The notes: generated from the sequence alone by a model not told the origin. DNA of 29,104 nt from JBLHGN01 sp047616325 (GCA_047616325.1 JBLHGN010000012.1:1-29104); one strand, 5' to 3'. Shown: positions 1 to 8,177, numbered from the stretch's first letter. A program made the numbers and translations.

Positions 1-331
1 AAAAAATGTATGAAGTAGAAAAAGGATAAATTCTGCTGATGGATACGGTGAGCGGTGCCCACTACACCTGTGACCAAAAAGCTTTTTTTAAAGTGTGCTG
101 TTTTTTGTTCTACTGGTAATGACTTTACTGGTGAGACTGTAAAGTTCCTTGGAGTTGCGCTTGGCCATGGGTTACTCGGCTATTGTCAGAGTGATTGTTT
201 AACGGGCAAGCACGTCACCGATAAACGGTATACGTTTATTTTACTGAATTAATTTATAAAAATTGTACTGGTTTATAACGCTTTTTCGGGCCAATAAGAC
301 CTTCTGTGGTTTCGTTTGTAGTCTGGCGTGC
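1..331. other. Gene-free stretch downstream of rsmE
   Basis: No protein I recognise is encoded on either strand. A plus-strand reading frame (55-252) begins with GTG, lacks a convincing ribosome binding site and resembles no family I know, so I do not call it. An AT-rich inverted repeat (TTATAAA at 254-260, TTTATAA at 272-278) is the only structure noted, and it lacks the GC stem and T-run of a terminator. This is where the minus-strand SAM-cycle operon ends, so transcription termination presumably happens here, but no clear terminator is visible. Confidence 0.4.
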
Positions 332-1057
332 CTACATATCCCCCCAGCGATGCTGAAGTATAGAAATGGCGGCCAGTGGAGCAGTCTCGGTTCGCATTAC
401 CCGTGGCCCCAAACTGAGTGCCGAAAAGTTGCGGGATTCTGCTAGGATAATTTCTTGTTCGGATAACCCACCTTCGGGGCCTACTAACAAGCACACCGAT
501 GAGGGTTGGCTTATCTCCGCGAGCGATCGTTCGGTGCGGTGGTGCAGTACTAATTTTAGCGCGGCATCGCAGTCGCTAATAAACTCGGCCATTGCGCGTG
601 GTGCAAAAACAGTGGGCAGTATATTGCGCCGACACTGTTCGCAGGCGCCTATTACGATTTGATTCCAAGTATTTATTTTTTTTTCTAAGCGATCGCCCAC
701 CAGTTTTATTTCGGTTCTTTCGCTGAATAAAGGTTGTATGGATGTAACGCCGAGTTCGGTGGCTTTTTGCAAGACCCAGTCCATGCGGTCTCCCTTGGAA
801 ATGGCGATGGCGAGGGTGATGTCGAGTGGCGATTGATTTCTTTTTTCAATGCGCTCACCAACGGCAATAAAAGCGGCCTTTTTACTGGTTGCCGATACTA
901 CTGAGGGGTATTCACCGCCGTCGCCATTAAATAATATCAACTGGCGCCCAGCATCCATGCGCAACACTTTTATCAGGTGATGTGATGGCCCCGCTTCCAA
1001 TTCAAGCGTGGAGACTGGGTGCAGTGCTTGGCTGGTGTAGATGCGCGGAATTCTCAC
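332..1057 (-). CDS. rsmE: 16S rRNA (uracil-1498-N3)-methyltransferase RsmE
   Basis: RsmE uses SAM to methylate N3 of U1498 in 16S rRNA of the small ribosomal subunit. The 241-residue product has the usual family length and starts MRIPRIY, typical of the N-terminal PUA-like domain. The SPOUT (knotted) methyltransferase domain shows the conserved ISKGDRMDWVLQKATELGV segment, then LVGPEGGLSEQE and LGPRVMRTETA near the C-terminus, which form the SAM-binding knot. The start is GTG at 1057 (GTG AGA ATT CCG), chosen because the family begins at MRIPR. It follows metF by only 17 bp on the same strand, so it is probably the last gene of the sahR-metK-ahcY-metF operon. A SAM-consuming enzyme at the end of a SAM-recycling operon is a sensible partner, though the linkage may be incidental. 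Confidence 0.96.
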   Translation of the reverse strand: MRIPRIYTSQALHPVSTLELEAGPSHHLIKVLRMDAGRQLILFNGDGGEYPSVVSATSKKAAFIAVGERIEKRNQSPLDITLAIAISKGDRMDWVLQKATELGVTSIQPLFSERTEIKLVGDRLEKKINTWNQIVIGACEQCRRNILPTVFAPRAMAEFISDCDAALKLVLHHRTERSLAEISQPSSVCLLVGPEGGLSEQEIILAESRNFSALSLGPRVMRTETAPLAAISILQHRWGDM

Positions 1058-1074
1058 AGCGGCGTCGCCAAAGC

Positions 1075-1935
1075 TTAACTTTCTGAGGCTGCGTTATCCA
1101 GCCCTAAATTTTTGATTATCGCCATGGTCGGGTTCACCTGATTCATGGTGTAAAAGTGCAAGCCTGGCGCACCGTTGTCCATAAGCGTTTCGCACAGCTC
1201 GGTCACTAGGTCCAAACCAAAAGACATTAAGCTCTCTTGGTCGTCGCCAAACGATTCCATTCTTTTGCGAATCCAACGCGGAATGTCGGCGCCGCAAGTA
1301 TCGCTAAAACGAGCCAGATTTTTATAATTGGCAATGGGCATAATACCGGGATAAATGGGCTTGTCTATGCCGGCTTTGTCGCATTGGTCAATAAAATAAA
1401 AGTAGGCGTCGGGGCTGTAAAAATACTGGGTTATGGCGCTGTCGGCACCCGCTTTAAATTTTTCATTTAAGTAAAAAATATCGCTATCGTAGGAGGTGGA
1501 TTCCGGGTGTATTTCCGGGTAAGCGGCCACCTCCAAATGAAAATGCTGGCCAAAATGTTCGCGGATAAACGCAACCAATTCGTTGGCATGCACCATCTGC
1601 ATGGCTCCGCCCACGCCAGAAGGCATGTCACCGCGCAAGCTTACAATGCGATCTACGCCAGCATCTTTATATTCTTTTAGCAATGCCAGCATGGACGTGT
1701 CGTCGTCGCCGCCAAAAGAGAGGTGGGGCGCAACAGACAAACCCTCCGCTATCATGGCTTTGACGATGCCTTTGGTGCTGTCGCGGGTGGAACCGCCGGC
1801 ACCGTAAGTGACCGAAAAAAAGTCCGGTGCCAGAGCGTTGAGCTCTTGCCTAACACTTACGAGCTTTTCTCTTCCTACCGTTGTTTTGGGCGGGTAAAAC
1901 TCAAAGCTTAAACGCAGGTTTTCTGAATGTGTCAT
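1075..1935 (-). CDS. metF: 5,10-methylenetetrahydrofolate reductase MetF
   Basis: MetF is a flavoprotein that reduces 5,10-methylene-THF to 5-methyl-THF, the methyl donor for methionine synthesis. The product (286 residues from the chosen start) has the family opening LSFEFYPPKT, the VTYGAGGSTRD segment, the SLRGDMP motif and PGIMPIANYKN towards the C-terminus, all typical of the TIM-barrel FAD enzyme. The frame stays open to 2004, but ATG at 1935 (MTHSEN) places the N-terminus where MetF proteins normally begin. No strong Shine-Dalgarno is seen: only a weak GGA about 11 nt upstream. The gene lies 242 bp downstream of ahcY in the same orientation and 17 bp before rsmE. The long leader holds a possible structured RNA and a separate hairpin (see those entries), so metF may have its own post-transcriptional control. 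Confidence 0.96.
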   Translation of the reverse strand: MTHSENLRLSFEFYPPKTTVGREKLVSVRQELNALAPDFFSVTYGAGGSTRDSTKGIVKAMIAEGLSVAPHLSFGGDDDTSMLALLKEYKDAGVDRIVSLRGDMPSGVGGAMQMVHANELVAFIREHFGQHFHLEVAAYPEIHPESTSYDSDIFYLNEKFKAGADSAITQYFYSPDAYFYFIDQCDKAGIDKPIYPGIMPIANYKNLARFSDTCGADIPRWIRKRMESFGDDQESLMSFGLDLVTELCETLMDNGAPGLHFYTMNQVNPTMAIIKNLGLDNAASES

Positions 1936-1966
1936 GGATGTTATGTCCAAGTTAATAGAGCTTTTT

Positions 1967-1991
1967 AGGATGCAGTGCCAGTGTGCATCCT
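1967..1991 (-). promoter_or_regulatory. 8-bp perfect hairpin in the metF leader
   Basis: AGGATGCA (1967-1974) and TGCATCCT (1984-1991) are perfect inverted repeats around a 9-nt loop. In the minus-strand transcript the stem is followed by AAAAAG, not a U-run, so it is not an intrinsic terminator in that direction. It ends about 31 nt before the metF start codon. A translational or stability role is inference. Confidence 0.35.
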
Positions 1992-2020
1992 TGCACTTGT
2001 TCACTGAGGGCCGCAGAAAT

Positions 2021-2151
2021 ATAAATGATCCCGTCTAGTTTATCTTTTGACTCGGCTTCAGCGTTGCATAAAACTTTGCATAAAATGACTGTGCGCTGTT
2101 TTAGGCGCCTTGAATCTAAGCCAAAATCCTTCGCCATCTGGGATCATTTAT
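2021..2151 (-). ncRNA. Candidate structured RNA element between ahcY and metF
   Basis: In the minus-strand transcript three nested helices can form. P1 is a perfect 12-bp stem (ATAAATGATCCC at 2021-2032 with GGGATCATTTAT at 2140-2151). P2 is 7 bp with one G-U pair (2052-2058 with 2118-2124). P3 is 5 bp (2059-2063 with 2094-2098). The 3' strands of P2 and P3 are directly adjacent, which would let them stack. The element sits between the ahcY stop (2178) and the metF start (1935). It does not show the pattern I know for the SAH riboswitch. A 61-codon frame (2137-1952) overlaps it but has no ribosome binding site. Being a cis-acting regulator of metF is inference. Confidence 0.35.
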
Positions 2152-2177
2152 TAGTTCCACGGCCCTGAACCTACATA

Positions 2178-3593
2178 TTAATATTTGTACGACTCTGGTT
2201 TGTAGGGCCCTTCAACGCTAACCTTGATATAGGACGCTTGCGTGTTGGTGAGTTTGGTTAACACACCGCCAAAACCTTCTACCATGTCTTTTGCAACTTC
2301 TTCGTCGAGCTTTTTCGGTAGCACTTTTAAATACAAGCTTTGCTGTTTTTCTGCGGTGGGCAAGTCGGCAAATTTATTTTCATATAAATACATTTGCGCC
2401 AGCACCTGGTTGGCGAATGAGCCGTCCATAATACGTGAAGGGTGGCCGGTGGCGTTGCCCAAATTCACTAAACGACCTTCCGATAGCAGTATCAAATGGT
2501 TTTGTTTGTCTTGTGCGTCACGGTGAATTTTGTGAACTTGGGGTTTTACCTCTTGCCACTCCCAATTTTTACGCATAAACGCGGTATCAATTTCGTTGTC
2601 GAAGTGACCAATGTTACATACTACGGCAGCATTTTTTAGCGTTTGCAACATCGCTGAATCGCACACGTTGATATTGCCTGTGGTGGTCACCACTAAATCG
2701 GTTTTACCCAGCACTTCGAGGTTGATATCTTCCACTTTACCCGTGTTATTGCCGCCTATGTAAGGTGACACTACCTCAAAGCCATCCATACATGCTTGCA
2801 TGGCACAAATAGGGTCAATTTCAGAAATTTTGACGATCATGCCTTCTTGGCGCAATGATGCGGCCGAACCTTTGCCCACATCACCGTAGCCAATTACCAG
2901 CGCTTTTTTGCCCGAGAGTAGGTGGTCGGTGCCACGCTTAATGGCGTCGTTTAGGCTGTGACGACAACCGTATTTGTTGTCGTTTTTAGATTTGGTGACG
3001 GCGTCATTAACATTGATGGCGGGCACTTTAAGCGTGCCGTCAGTTAGCATTTCTTGCAGGCGGTGCACACCCGTGGTGGTCTCTTCAGAAATACCGTGAA
3101 TGGCGTCTAGCATTTGTGGGTATTTGATGTGAACCATTTCGGTGAGATCGCCGCCATCGTCGAGAATAACGTTAGCGTCCCAAGGTTGGCCGTCTTTTAA
3201 AATAGACTGCTCAATGCACCAGTTAAATTCTTCTTCTGTTTCGCCTTTCCAGGCAAATACCGCAATACCGGCAGCAGCAATGGCGGCAGCGGCGTGGTCT
3301 TGGGTAGAAAAAATATTGCACGATGACCAGCGTACTTCAGCGCCTAAGTCTACAAGCGTTTCAATGAGAACCGCCGTCTGAATGGTCATGTGAATGCAGC
3401 CCATAATTTTTGCACCGCCGAGCGGTTGGCTGGCGTTGTATTTTTTTCTCAAGGCCATTAACGCTGGCATTTCGCCTTCGGCGATATCCATTTCGCGGCG
3501 GCCCCAGGCAGCGGCAGCATCGAATTCAGCTTGGTTTTTGGCGGCAACTTTAAAGTCGGCGAAATTGTTGTGTGCTTTTACTGCAGCGTTCAT
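2178..3593 (-). CDS. ahcY: S-adenosylhomocysteine hydrolase AhcY
   Basis: AhcY splits S-adenosylhomocysteine (SAH) into adenosine and homocysteine, removing the product that inhibits methyltransferases. The 471-residue product is full length. The Rossmann NAD-binding motif GYGDVGKGSA is present, as are the substrate-region KYGCRHSL segment and the family C-terminus (KPESYKY here). The extra segment after CNIGHFDNEID is the insertion common in proteobacterial enzymes. The frame can be read from TTG at 3605, but ATG at 3593 has a GGAG Shine-Dalgarno about 8 nt upstream and is the better start. It follows metK by roughly two dozen bases, so the two are almost certainly co-transcribed. Together they form the SAM-to-homocysteine half of the cycle. 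Confidence 0.98.
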   Translation of the reverse strand: MNAAVKAHNNFADFKVAAKNQAEFDAAAAWGRREMDIAEGEMPALMALRKKYNASQPLGGAKIMGCIHMTIQTAVLIETLVDLGAEVRWSSCNIFSTQDHAAAAIAAAGIAVFAWKGETEEEFNWCIEQSILKDGQPWDANVILDDGGDLTEMVHIKYPQMLDAIHGISEETTTGVHRLQEMLTDGTLKVPAINVNDAVTKSKNDNKYGCRHSLNDAIKRGTDHLLSGKKALVIGYGDVGKGSAASLRQEGMIVKISEIDPICAMQACMDGFEVVSPYIGGNNTGKVEDINLEVLGKTDLVVTTTGNINVCDSAMLQTLKNAAVVCNIGHFDNEIDTAFMRKNWEWQEVKPQVHKIHRDAQDKQNHLILLSEGRLVNLGNATGHPSRIMDGSFANQVLAQMYLYENKFADLPTAEKQQSLYLKVLPKKLDEEVAKDMVEGFGGVLTKLTNTQASYIKVSVEGPYKPESYKY

Positions 3594-3616
3594 AGTGTTC
3601 TCCAATGTATTAGGTA

Positions 3617-4771
3617 TTAAAGCGAGGCTTTAAGCGCTTCGGCTTTGTCTGTTTTTTCCCAGGTAAAGTCAGCCAGTTCACGGCCAAAGTGGCCATAGGC
3701 GGCCGTTTGTCGATAAATAGGGCGCAGCAGGTCAAGCATTTCGATGAGGCCGCGTGGGCGCAAATCGAAGTGTTCGTTGATCAAGGCGACAATTTTTTCG
3801 TCGGTTATTTTTCCGGTGCCAAAAGTGTTGATTGAAATGGAGGTGGGCTGGGCTACACCTATCGCATACGACACTTGAATTTCACAGCAGTCGGCGAGCC
3901 CCGCTGCAACAATGTTTTTTGCCACATAACGACCCGCATAAGCGGCAGACCTATCCACCTTGGAGGGGTCTTTACCAGAAAATGCGCCGCCGCCGTGACG
4001 CGCCATGCCGCCGTAGGTATCCACAATAATTTTACGTCCGGTTAAACCGCAGTCGCCCACGGGGCCGCCTATAATAAATTGCCCAGTGGGATTGATGTGA
4101 AACTGGGTGTCGGCGTGAATCCACTGCGCAGGCATTATGGGTTTGATTATTTCTTCAATCACCGCTTCGCGTATTTGACTCTGTGAAATGTCTGGCGAGT
4201 GCTGGGTAGACAGCACCACGGCGTCTACCGCAACGGGTTTGCCATTCTCATAGCGGAGCGTTACTTGGCTTTTGGCGTCGGGGCGTGCCCAGGCGTGGGT
4301 GCCGTTTTTGCGCAGCTCGGCTTGTTTTTCCACCAGTCTGTGGGAATAATAAATAGGGGCGGGCATAAGTACGTCGGTTTCGCGGGTGGCGTAGCCAAAC
4401 ATCAAACCTTGGTCACCGGCCCCCATGTCTTTGTCTACGGCTTCGTCTACACCCATAGCGATATCTGAAGACTGCTTGCCAATGGCATTAAGCACGGCGC
4501 AGGAGGCGCCGTCAAAACCGACATCGCTTGAGTTGTAGCCGATATCTAAGACTACGTCTCGAATAAGGTCTTCCAGGTCAATATAGGTCGATGTGCGCAC
4601 TTCGCCCGCCACAATAACCATACCGGTTTTTACCAAGGTTTCAACGGCGACACGTGAATTGACGTCGTCTTTGAGTATGGCGTCTAAAATTGCGTCCGAA
4701 ATTTGGTCGGCCATTTTGTCGGGGTGGCCTTCTGATACGGATTCAGAGGTAAAAATTGAGTAGTTGGACAT
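3617..4771 (-). CDS. metK: S-adenosylmethionine synthetase MetK
   Basis: MetK makes SAM from methionine and ATP in the cytoplasm. The 384-residue product matches the family length. It shows the N-terminal SESVSEGHPDK motif, the GAGDQGLMFGYA hexapeptide region, and the GGGAFSGKDPSKVDRSAAY segment of the active site. ATG at 4771 is preceded by an AGAGGAA purine run about 12 nt upstream. The gene sits 40 bp downstream of the ArsR-methyltransferase regulator gene and just upstream of ahcY, all on the minus strand. This argues for one transcript under control of the operator at 5854-5881. Nothing odd is seen in the protein. Confidence 0.98.
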   Translation of the reverse strand: MSNYSIFTSESVSEGHPDKMADQISDAILDAILKDDVNSRVAVETLVKTGMVIVAGEVRTSTYIDLEDLIRDVVLDIGYNSSDVGFDGASCAVLNAIGKQSSDIAMGVDEAVDKDMGAGDQGLMFGYATRETDVLMPAPIYYSHRLVEKQAELRKNGTHAWARPDAKSQVTLRYENGKPVAVDAVVLSTQHSPDISQSQIREAVIEEIIKPIMPAQWIHADTQFHINPTGQFIIGGPVGDCGLTGRKIIVDTYGGMARHGGGAFSGKDPSKVDRSAAYAGRYVAKNIVAAGLADCCEIQVSYAIGVAQPTSISINTFGTGKITDEKIVALINEHFDLRPRGLIEMLDLLRPIYRQTAAYGHFGRELADFTWEKTDKAEALKASL

Positions 4772-4811
4772 GGGTAAAATATTCCTCTTCTTTAATGTTC
4801 TGGTTATATCT

Positions 4812-5828
4812 TTAAAGTTGTTGGCCTAGGCCATTGTTAATATCGGTTTTGTTAAATTCGCGAATCTGGATTTGAAACCCGTTACGCAGGGCAAAATAGC
4901 TGCTTTGCCCTTCGTTCAAACCACAGACATTAGCCCAGTCGCCCAAATCTTGCGGAGCAAAACCTAGCCACAAATCACCGCAGGCTTCGCGCGCCCAATC
5001 TTGGTTGTGCTGGCAGAGGTCGCAAATAATTAATACCCCGCCGGGTTTTAGCGCAGCACTCACATCGGCAAACATTTGTTGTGGCGATGGCGTGTGGTGA
5101 AGCACCATATTGATCACCGCACAGTCAAGTTGGTCTGGTATCGAGTGGCAGTAAGTGGTATCGGCCAACACAAACTCGATATTTGAAAACGCCGAGTTTA
5201 GGCAGTGGTGCTTGGCGATATCGAGCAGTTCCGCGCTATTGTCTAGAGCAATTACCTGCTTAAAGCGCATACTAAGGAACGGCAGGAATTCTCCTTCGCC
5301 AGGCCCAACCTCCAGTGCGAGAGACAGTTCCGGCGGTTTGCAGGCGTGGGTAAGCTCTTTTACATGTTCAGCGTATACGTCGTAGGCGGCGATAAGGTCT
5401 TGCTGTTGTTTGAATCGATTGACGTTGTCAGAAAAAAAACTGCGCGAAGCCAGTGCCCGCTGTTGGTAAATAATCTGAATGTTCTGTTTTGCTTGATCGT
5501 TTAGCTCCAGCGCATCTATACATGTAAATATTGAGCGTTTGAGTTCATCGAGTGTATCCCCTGCGGCCCGGGCAGATCTTCGGTAGAAGATGGAGTTGCC
5601 CTCCTTGCGGCGGGTCACCAGCTTGGCTGTGGCCAGCACTTTTAGGTGGTGGCTCATGCCCGACTGTTTTACGTCAAACAACTGGCACAGCTCCAGTACG
5701 CCAAACGAATCCTTTTCCAGAACCTTGAGTATTTCAAGGCGCAGGTCGTCGCCTCCGGCCTTGAGCAGCTGGCTGAGTCGAGTAGTGTCACCTTCATCTG
5801 GCGGGGCGAGTGGCTGGACTTTATTCAT
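4812..5828 (-). CDS. sahR: ArsR-family regulator fused to a methyltransferase domain (SahR-like)
   Basis: The 338-residue product has an N-terminal winged helix-turn-helix of ArsR type (about residues 15-90, recognition helix VKQSGMSHHLKVL at 53-65). This is followed by a class I SAM-binding methyltransferase fold (motif I LEVGPGEGEF at 172-181, NMVLHH at 240-245, KPGGVLIICD at 261-270). The described SahR group of proteobacteria are ArsR-type repressors of SAM-cycle genes that respond to SAH. This gene heads a metK-ahcY-metF operon and has a perfect inverted repeat 25 bp upstream, which fits that role and autoregulation. Whether the methyltransferase domain is a SAH/SAM sensor or still catalytic cannot be told from sequence. 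No metal-binding ELCVCD-type motif of ArsR/SmtB sensors is present (it reads LELCQLFD). No Shine-Dalgarno is visible before ATG 5828. Confidence 0.88.
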   Translation of the reverse strand: MNKVQPLAPPDEGDTTRLSQLLKAGGDDLRLEILKVLEKDSFGVLELCQLFDVKQSGMSHHLKVLATAKLVTRRKEGNSIFYRRSARAAGDTLDELKRSIFTCIDALELNDQAKQNIQIIYQQRALASRSFFSDNVNRFKQQQDLIAAYDVYAEHVKELTHACKPPELSLALEVGPGEGEFLPFLSMRFKQVIALDNSAELLDIAKHHCLNSAFSNIEFVLADTTYCHSIPDQLDCAVINMVLHHTPSPQQMFADVSAALKPGGVLIICDLCQHNQDWAREACGDLWLGFAPQDLGDWANVCGLNEGQSSYFALRNGFQIQIREFNKTDINNGLGQQL

Positions 5829-6145
5829 GCCCAGAAGTCTAGCAGTAAAAATCAGCTATATCAAAAAATATTGATATAGCTTTTGTGGGTCTAATTGAAG
5901 GGTCTATCAATAGGATCAATTTGAAGGGTCTATTCCCAGGGCCTAGATGGCGCACTTTGCGAAGTGAGGAAGATCGATTTACTGCGCAATATCAAAATTT
6001 TGTGTAAATCAGTGAGGCTTAATGGAAAAAGTGGCCTTTTCCGCGGATGCTTTCTACTTATAGAGTTTACTAGCCAGTTTCAATAGGCCAGAATACGCGC
6101 TTCAAAAATTACCCCTCTATCTATATTACCCCCAGGAGAAAAGCC
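5829..6145. promoter_or_regulatory. Divergent control region between sahR and tkt
   Basis: This 317-bp gap separates the leftward SAM-cycle operon from rightward tkt. Besides the palindrome at 5854-5881, it holds a 13-bp direct repeat (TTGAAGGGTCTAT at 5895-5907 and 5921-5933, 26 bp apart). There is also a small inverted repeat CACTT-TGCG-AAGTG around 5952-5966 and a weak hairpin GGAAAA/TTTTCC at 6024-6042. No textbook sigma-70 promoter for tkt could be picked with confidence. AGGAGA at 6134-6139 is the tkt ribosome binding site. Confidence 0.5.
5854..5881. promoter_or_regulatory. Operator-like palindrome upstream of the SAM-cycle operon
   Basis: Perfect 11-bp arms AGCTATATCAA (5854-5864) and TTGATATAGCT (5871-5881) surround a 6-nt AT spacer. 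Symmetry, AT-rich core and position 25 bp before the ArsR-type gene are what is expected of its operator. On the minus strand a candidate -35 (TTGATA, 5859-5864) lies inside the right half of the site, 17 bp from a -10-like TAGACT (5836-5841), so binding would block the promoter. Assignment to the adjacent regulator is inference. Confidence 0.7.
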
Positions 6146-8149
6146 ATGCCTTCGCGTCGAAATCTTGCCAACGCCATTAGAGCCTTAAGTATGGATGCTG
6201 TGCAAAAAGCCAACAGCGGCCACCCCGGCGCGCCCATGGGCATGGCTGATATTGCCGAAGTGCTTTGGAACGGCTATCTAAGCCACAACCCCGTAAACCC
6301 CAAGTGGGTGGATCGCGATCGCTTTGTATTGTCAAACGGCCACGGGTCAATGTTGATATATTCGCTCTTGCACCTCAGCGGCTATGACTTACCTATGGAA
6401 GAATTGAGCAATTTCCGTCAACTGCATTCAAAAACGCCGGGTCACCCAGAATACGGTTATACCCCTGGGGTAGAAACAACCACTGGGCCCCTTGGCCAGG
6501 GCGTTAGCAACGCGGTAGGTATGGCGATTGCCGAGAAGACATTGGCAGCGCAATTTAACCGCGATGGCCACGACATTGTGGACCACTACACCTACGTGTT
6601 TATGGGCGATGGTTGTTTGATGGAAGGCGTGTCGCACGAAGCCTGTTCCTTGGCTGGTACCCTGGGCTTGGGCAAGTTGATAGCATTCTGGGACGACAAC
6701 GGCATCTCCATCGACGGTAAAGTTGAAGGCTGGTTCACCGATGATACGGCGAAAAGGTTTGAGGCCTACAACTGGCATGTTATTCCCGCCGTAGACGGTC
6801 ACGATTCGGCTGCAATTAAAGCTGCCATCGAAGCCGCTCGAGCGGAAACCGGCAGACCCACGCTTATCTGCACAAAAACCACTATAGGATTTGGCTCACC
6901 TAATAAGGGCGGCACCCACAATTGTCATGGTGCGCCCCTGGGTGACACCGAAATTGCCGCCGTGCGCGAGCAACTTAACTGGCCACATGCTCCCTTTGAA
7001 GTGCCAACCGACGTTTATGCCAGTTGGGATGCAAAAGAAGCGGGTCAGGCGTCTGAAAATACCTGGAATCAAGCTTGGTCTGCCTATAGTGAGGCGCACC
7101 CTCAGTTGGCCGCGGAATTTGAGCGTCGCGTAATTAAGGGTGAGCTACCTGCCGAGTTTGAAGCAAAAGCGTCGGCCTTTATTCAGCAGTGTCAGGATAA
7201 ATCTGAAAAACTTGCCAGCCGCAAGGCTTCGCAAAACACTATTGAAGCCTTCGGTGCACTTTTACCAGAACTGCTGGGCGGCTCGGCTGATTTGGCCGGC
7301 TCTAACCTTACGCTTTGGTCTGGCTCTAAGGGTATTACCGCAGAAGATGCCAGCGGCAACTACCTATACTACGGTGTGCGTGAATTTGGCATGAGTTCGA
7401 TAATGAACGGCGTATCCTTGCATGGCGGCTTTATTAATTACGGCGCAACATTTTTAATGTTTATGGAATACGCCCGCAACGCTGTGCGCATGTCGGCACT
7501 TATGGGAATTCAAAACATATTCGTTTACACCCACGACTCCATTGGTCAGGGGGAAGACGGTCCCACGCATCAGCCCATTGAGCAATTGGCAAGCTTGCGT
7601 ACCACGCCCAACATGGTAACGTGGCGCCCCTGTGATGCGGCCGAAACCGCCGTTGCTTGGAAGCACGCCGTAGAGCGTCGCGATGGTCCCAGCGCCCTTG
7701 TGTTTAGCCGCCAAGGCTTGAACCCGCAAGCGCGAAATGCGGATCAGTTGGCCAATATAGCGCGTGGTGCTTATGTACTGACAGACTGTGAAGGAGAGCC
7801 AGAGTTAATCTTTATCGCCACCGGTTCAGAAGTTGATTTGGCTGTAAAAGCGGCTCAAGCGCTAACCGAAGCTGGCAAAAAAGTGCGCGTTGTATCTATG
7901 CCAAGCACAAGCGTATTCGATCAGCAAGACGCCGAATATCGAGAATCTGTGCTTCCCATCGAAGTGGGCTCACGTATCGCCATAGAAACGTCGCATGTGG
8001 ATTACTGGTACAAATACGTTGGCTTCGACGGGCGCATCATCGGTATGAATAGCTTTGGTGAATCGGCCCCAGGTGGCGTATTGCTAGAATACTTTGGTTT
8101 TACGGTAGACAACGTGCTAAGCGTCGCCAATGAATTATTGGAAAGCTAA
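6146..8149 (+). CDS. tkt: Transketolase
   Basis: Transketolase moves two-carbon units between sugar phosphates in the non-oxidative pentose phosphate pathway, using thiamine diphosphate. The 667-residue product is full length. Visible motifs are SGHPG with the catalytic His26, the thiamine-diphosphate motif starting GDG (155-157), HNCHGAPLG with His261, and YGVREFGM with the catalytic glutamate Glu413 (Glu411 in E. coli). The C-terminal SFGESAPGG segment is also present. ATG at 6146 follows an AGGAGA ribosome binding site with normal spacing. It is divergent from the SAM-cycle operon, as in pseudomonads, and is followed after 132 bp by pgk. A 16-bp hairpin between the two may uncouple their expression. 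Confidence 0.98.
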   Translation: MPSRRNLANAIRALSMDAVQKANSGHPGAPMGMADIAEVLWNGYLSHNPVNPKWVDRDRFVLSNGHGSMLIYSLLHLSGYDLPMEELSNFRQLHSKTPGHPEYGYTPGVETTTGPLGQGVSNAVGMAIAEKTLAAQFNRDGHDIVDHYTYVFMGDGCLMEGVSHEACSLAGTLGLGKLIAFWDDNGISIDGKVEGWFTDDTAKRFEAYNWHVIPAVDGHDSAAIKAAIEAARAETGRPTLICTKTTIGFGSPNKGGTHNCHGAPLGDTEIAAVREQLNWPHAPFEVPTDVYASWDAKEAGQASENTWNQAWSAYSEAHPQLAAEFERRVIKGELPAEFEAKASAFIQQCQDKSEKLASRKASQNTIEAFGALLPELLGGSADLAGSNLTLWSGSKGITAEDASGNYLYYGVREFGMSSIMNGVSLHGGFINYGATFLMFMEYARNAVRMSALMGIQNIFVYTHDSIGQGEDGPTHQPIEQLASLRTTPNMVTWRPCDAAETAVAWKHAVERRDGPSALVFSRQGLNPQARNADQLANIARGAYVLTDCEGEPELIFIATGSEVDLAVKAAQALTEAGKKVRVVSMPSTSVFDQQDAEYRESVLPIEVGSRIAIETSHVDYWYKYVGFDGRIIGMNSFGESAPGGVLLEYFGFTVDNVLSVANELLES

Positions 8150-8177
8150 TAAACAATTTACTCGCATTACCTAATTT

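Noticed and set aside
55..252. 65-codon plus-strand frame near the left edge
   Set aside because: Starts with GTG, has no convincing ribosome binding site, and the product resembles no family I know.
1952..2137. 61-codon minus-strand frame filling the ahcY-metF gap
   Set aside because: Its location in the operon is tempting, but no Shine-Dalgarno precedes the ATG, and it lies across the 12-bp inverted repeat and hairpins, which better explain the region as structured RNA.
2021..2151. SAH riboswitch in the ahcY-metF gap
   Set aside because: Considered because such riboswitches control these genes in other bacteria. The GC-rich pseudoknot pattern I associate with that family is not seen, and the control palindrome at 5854 points to a protein regulator.
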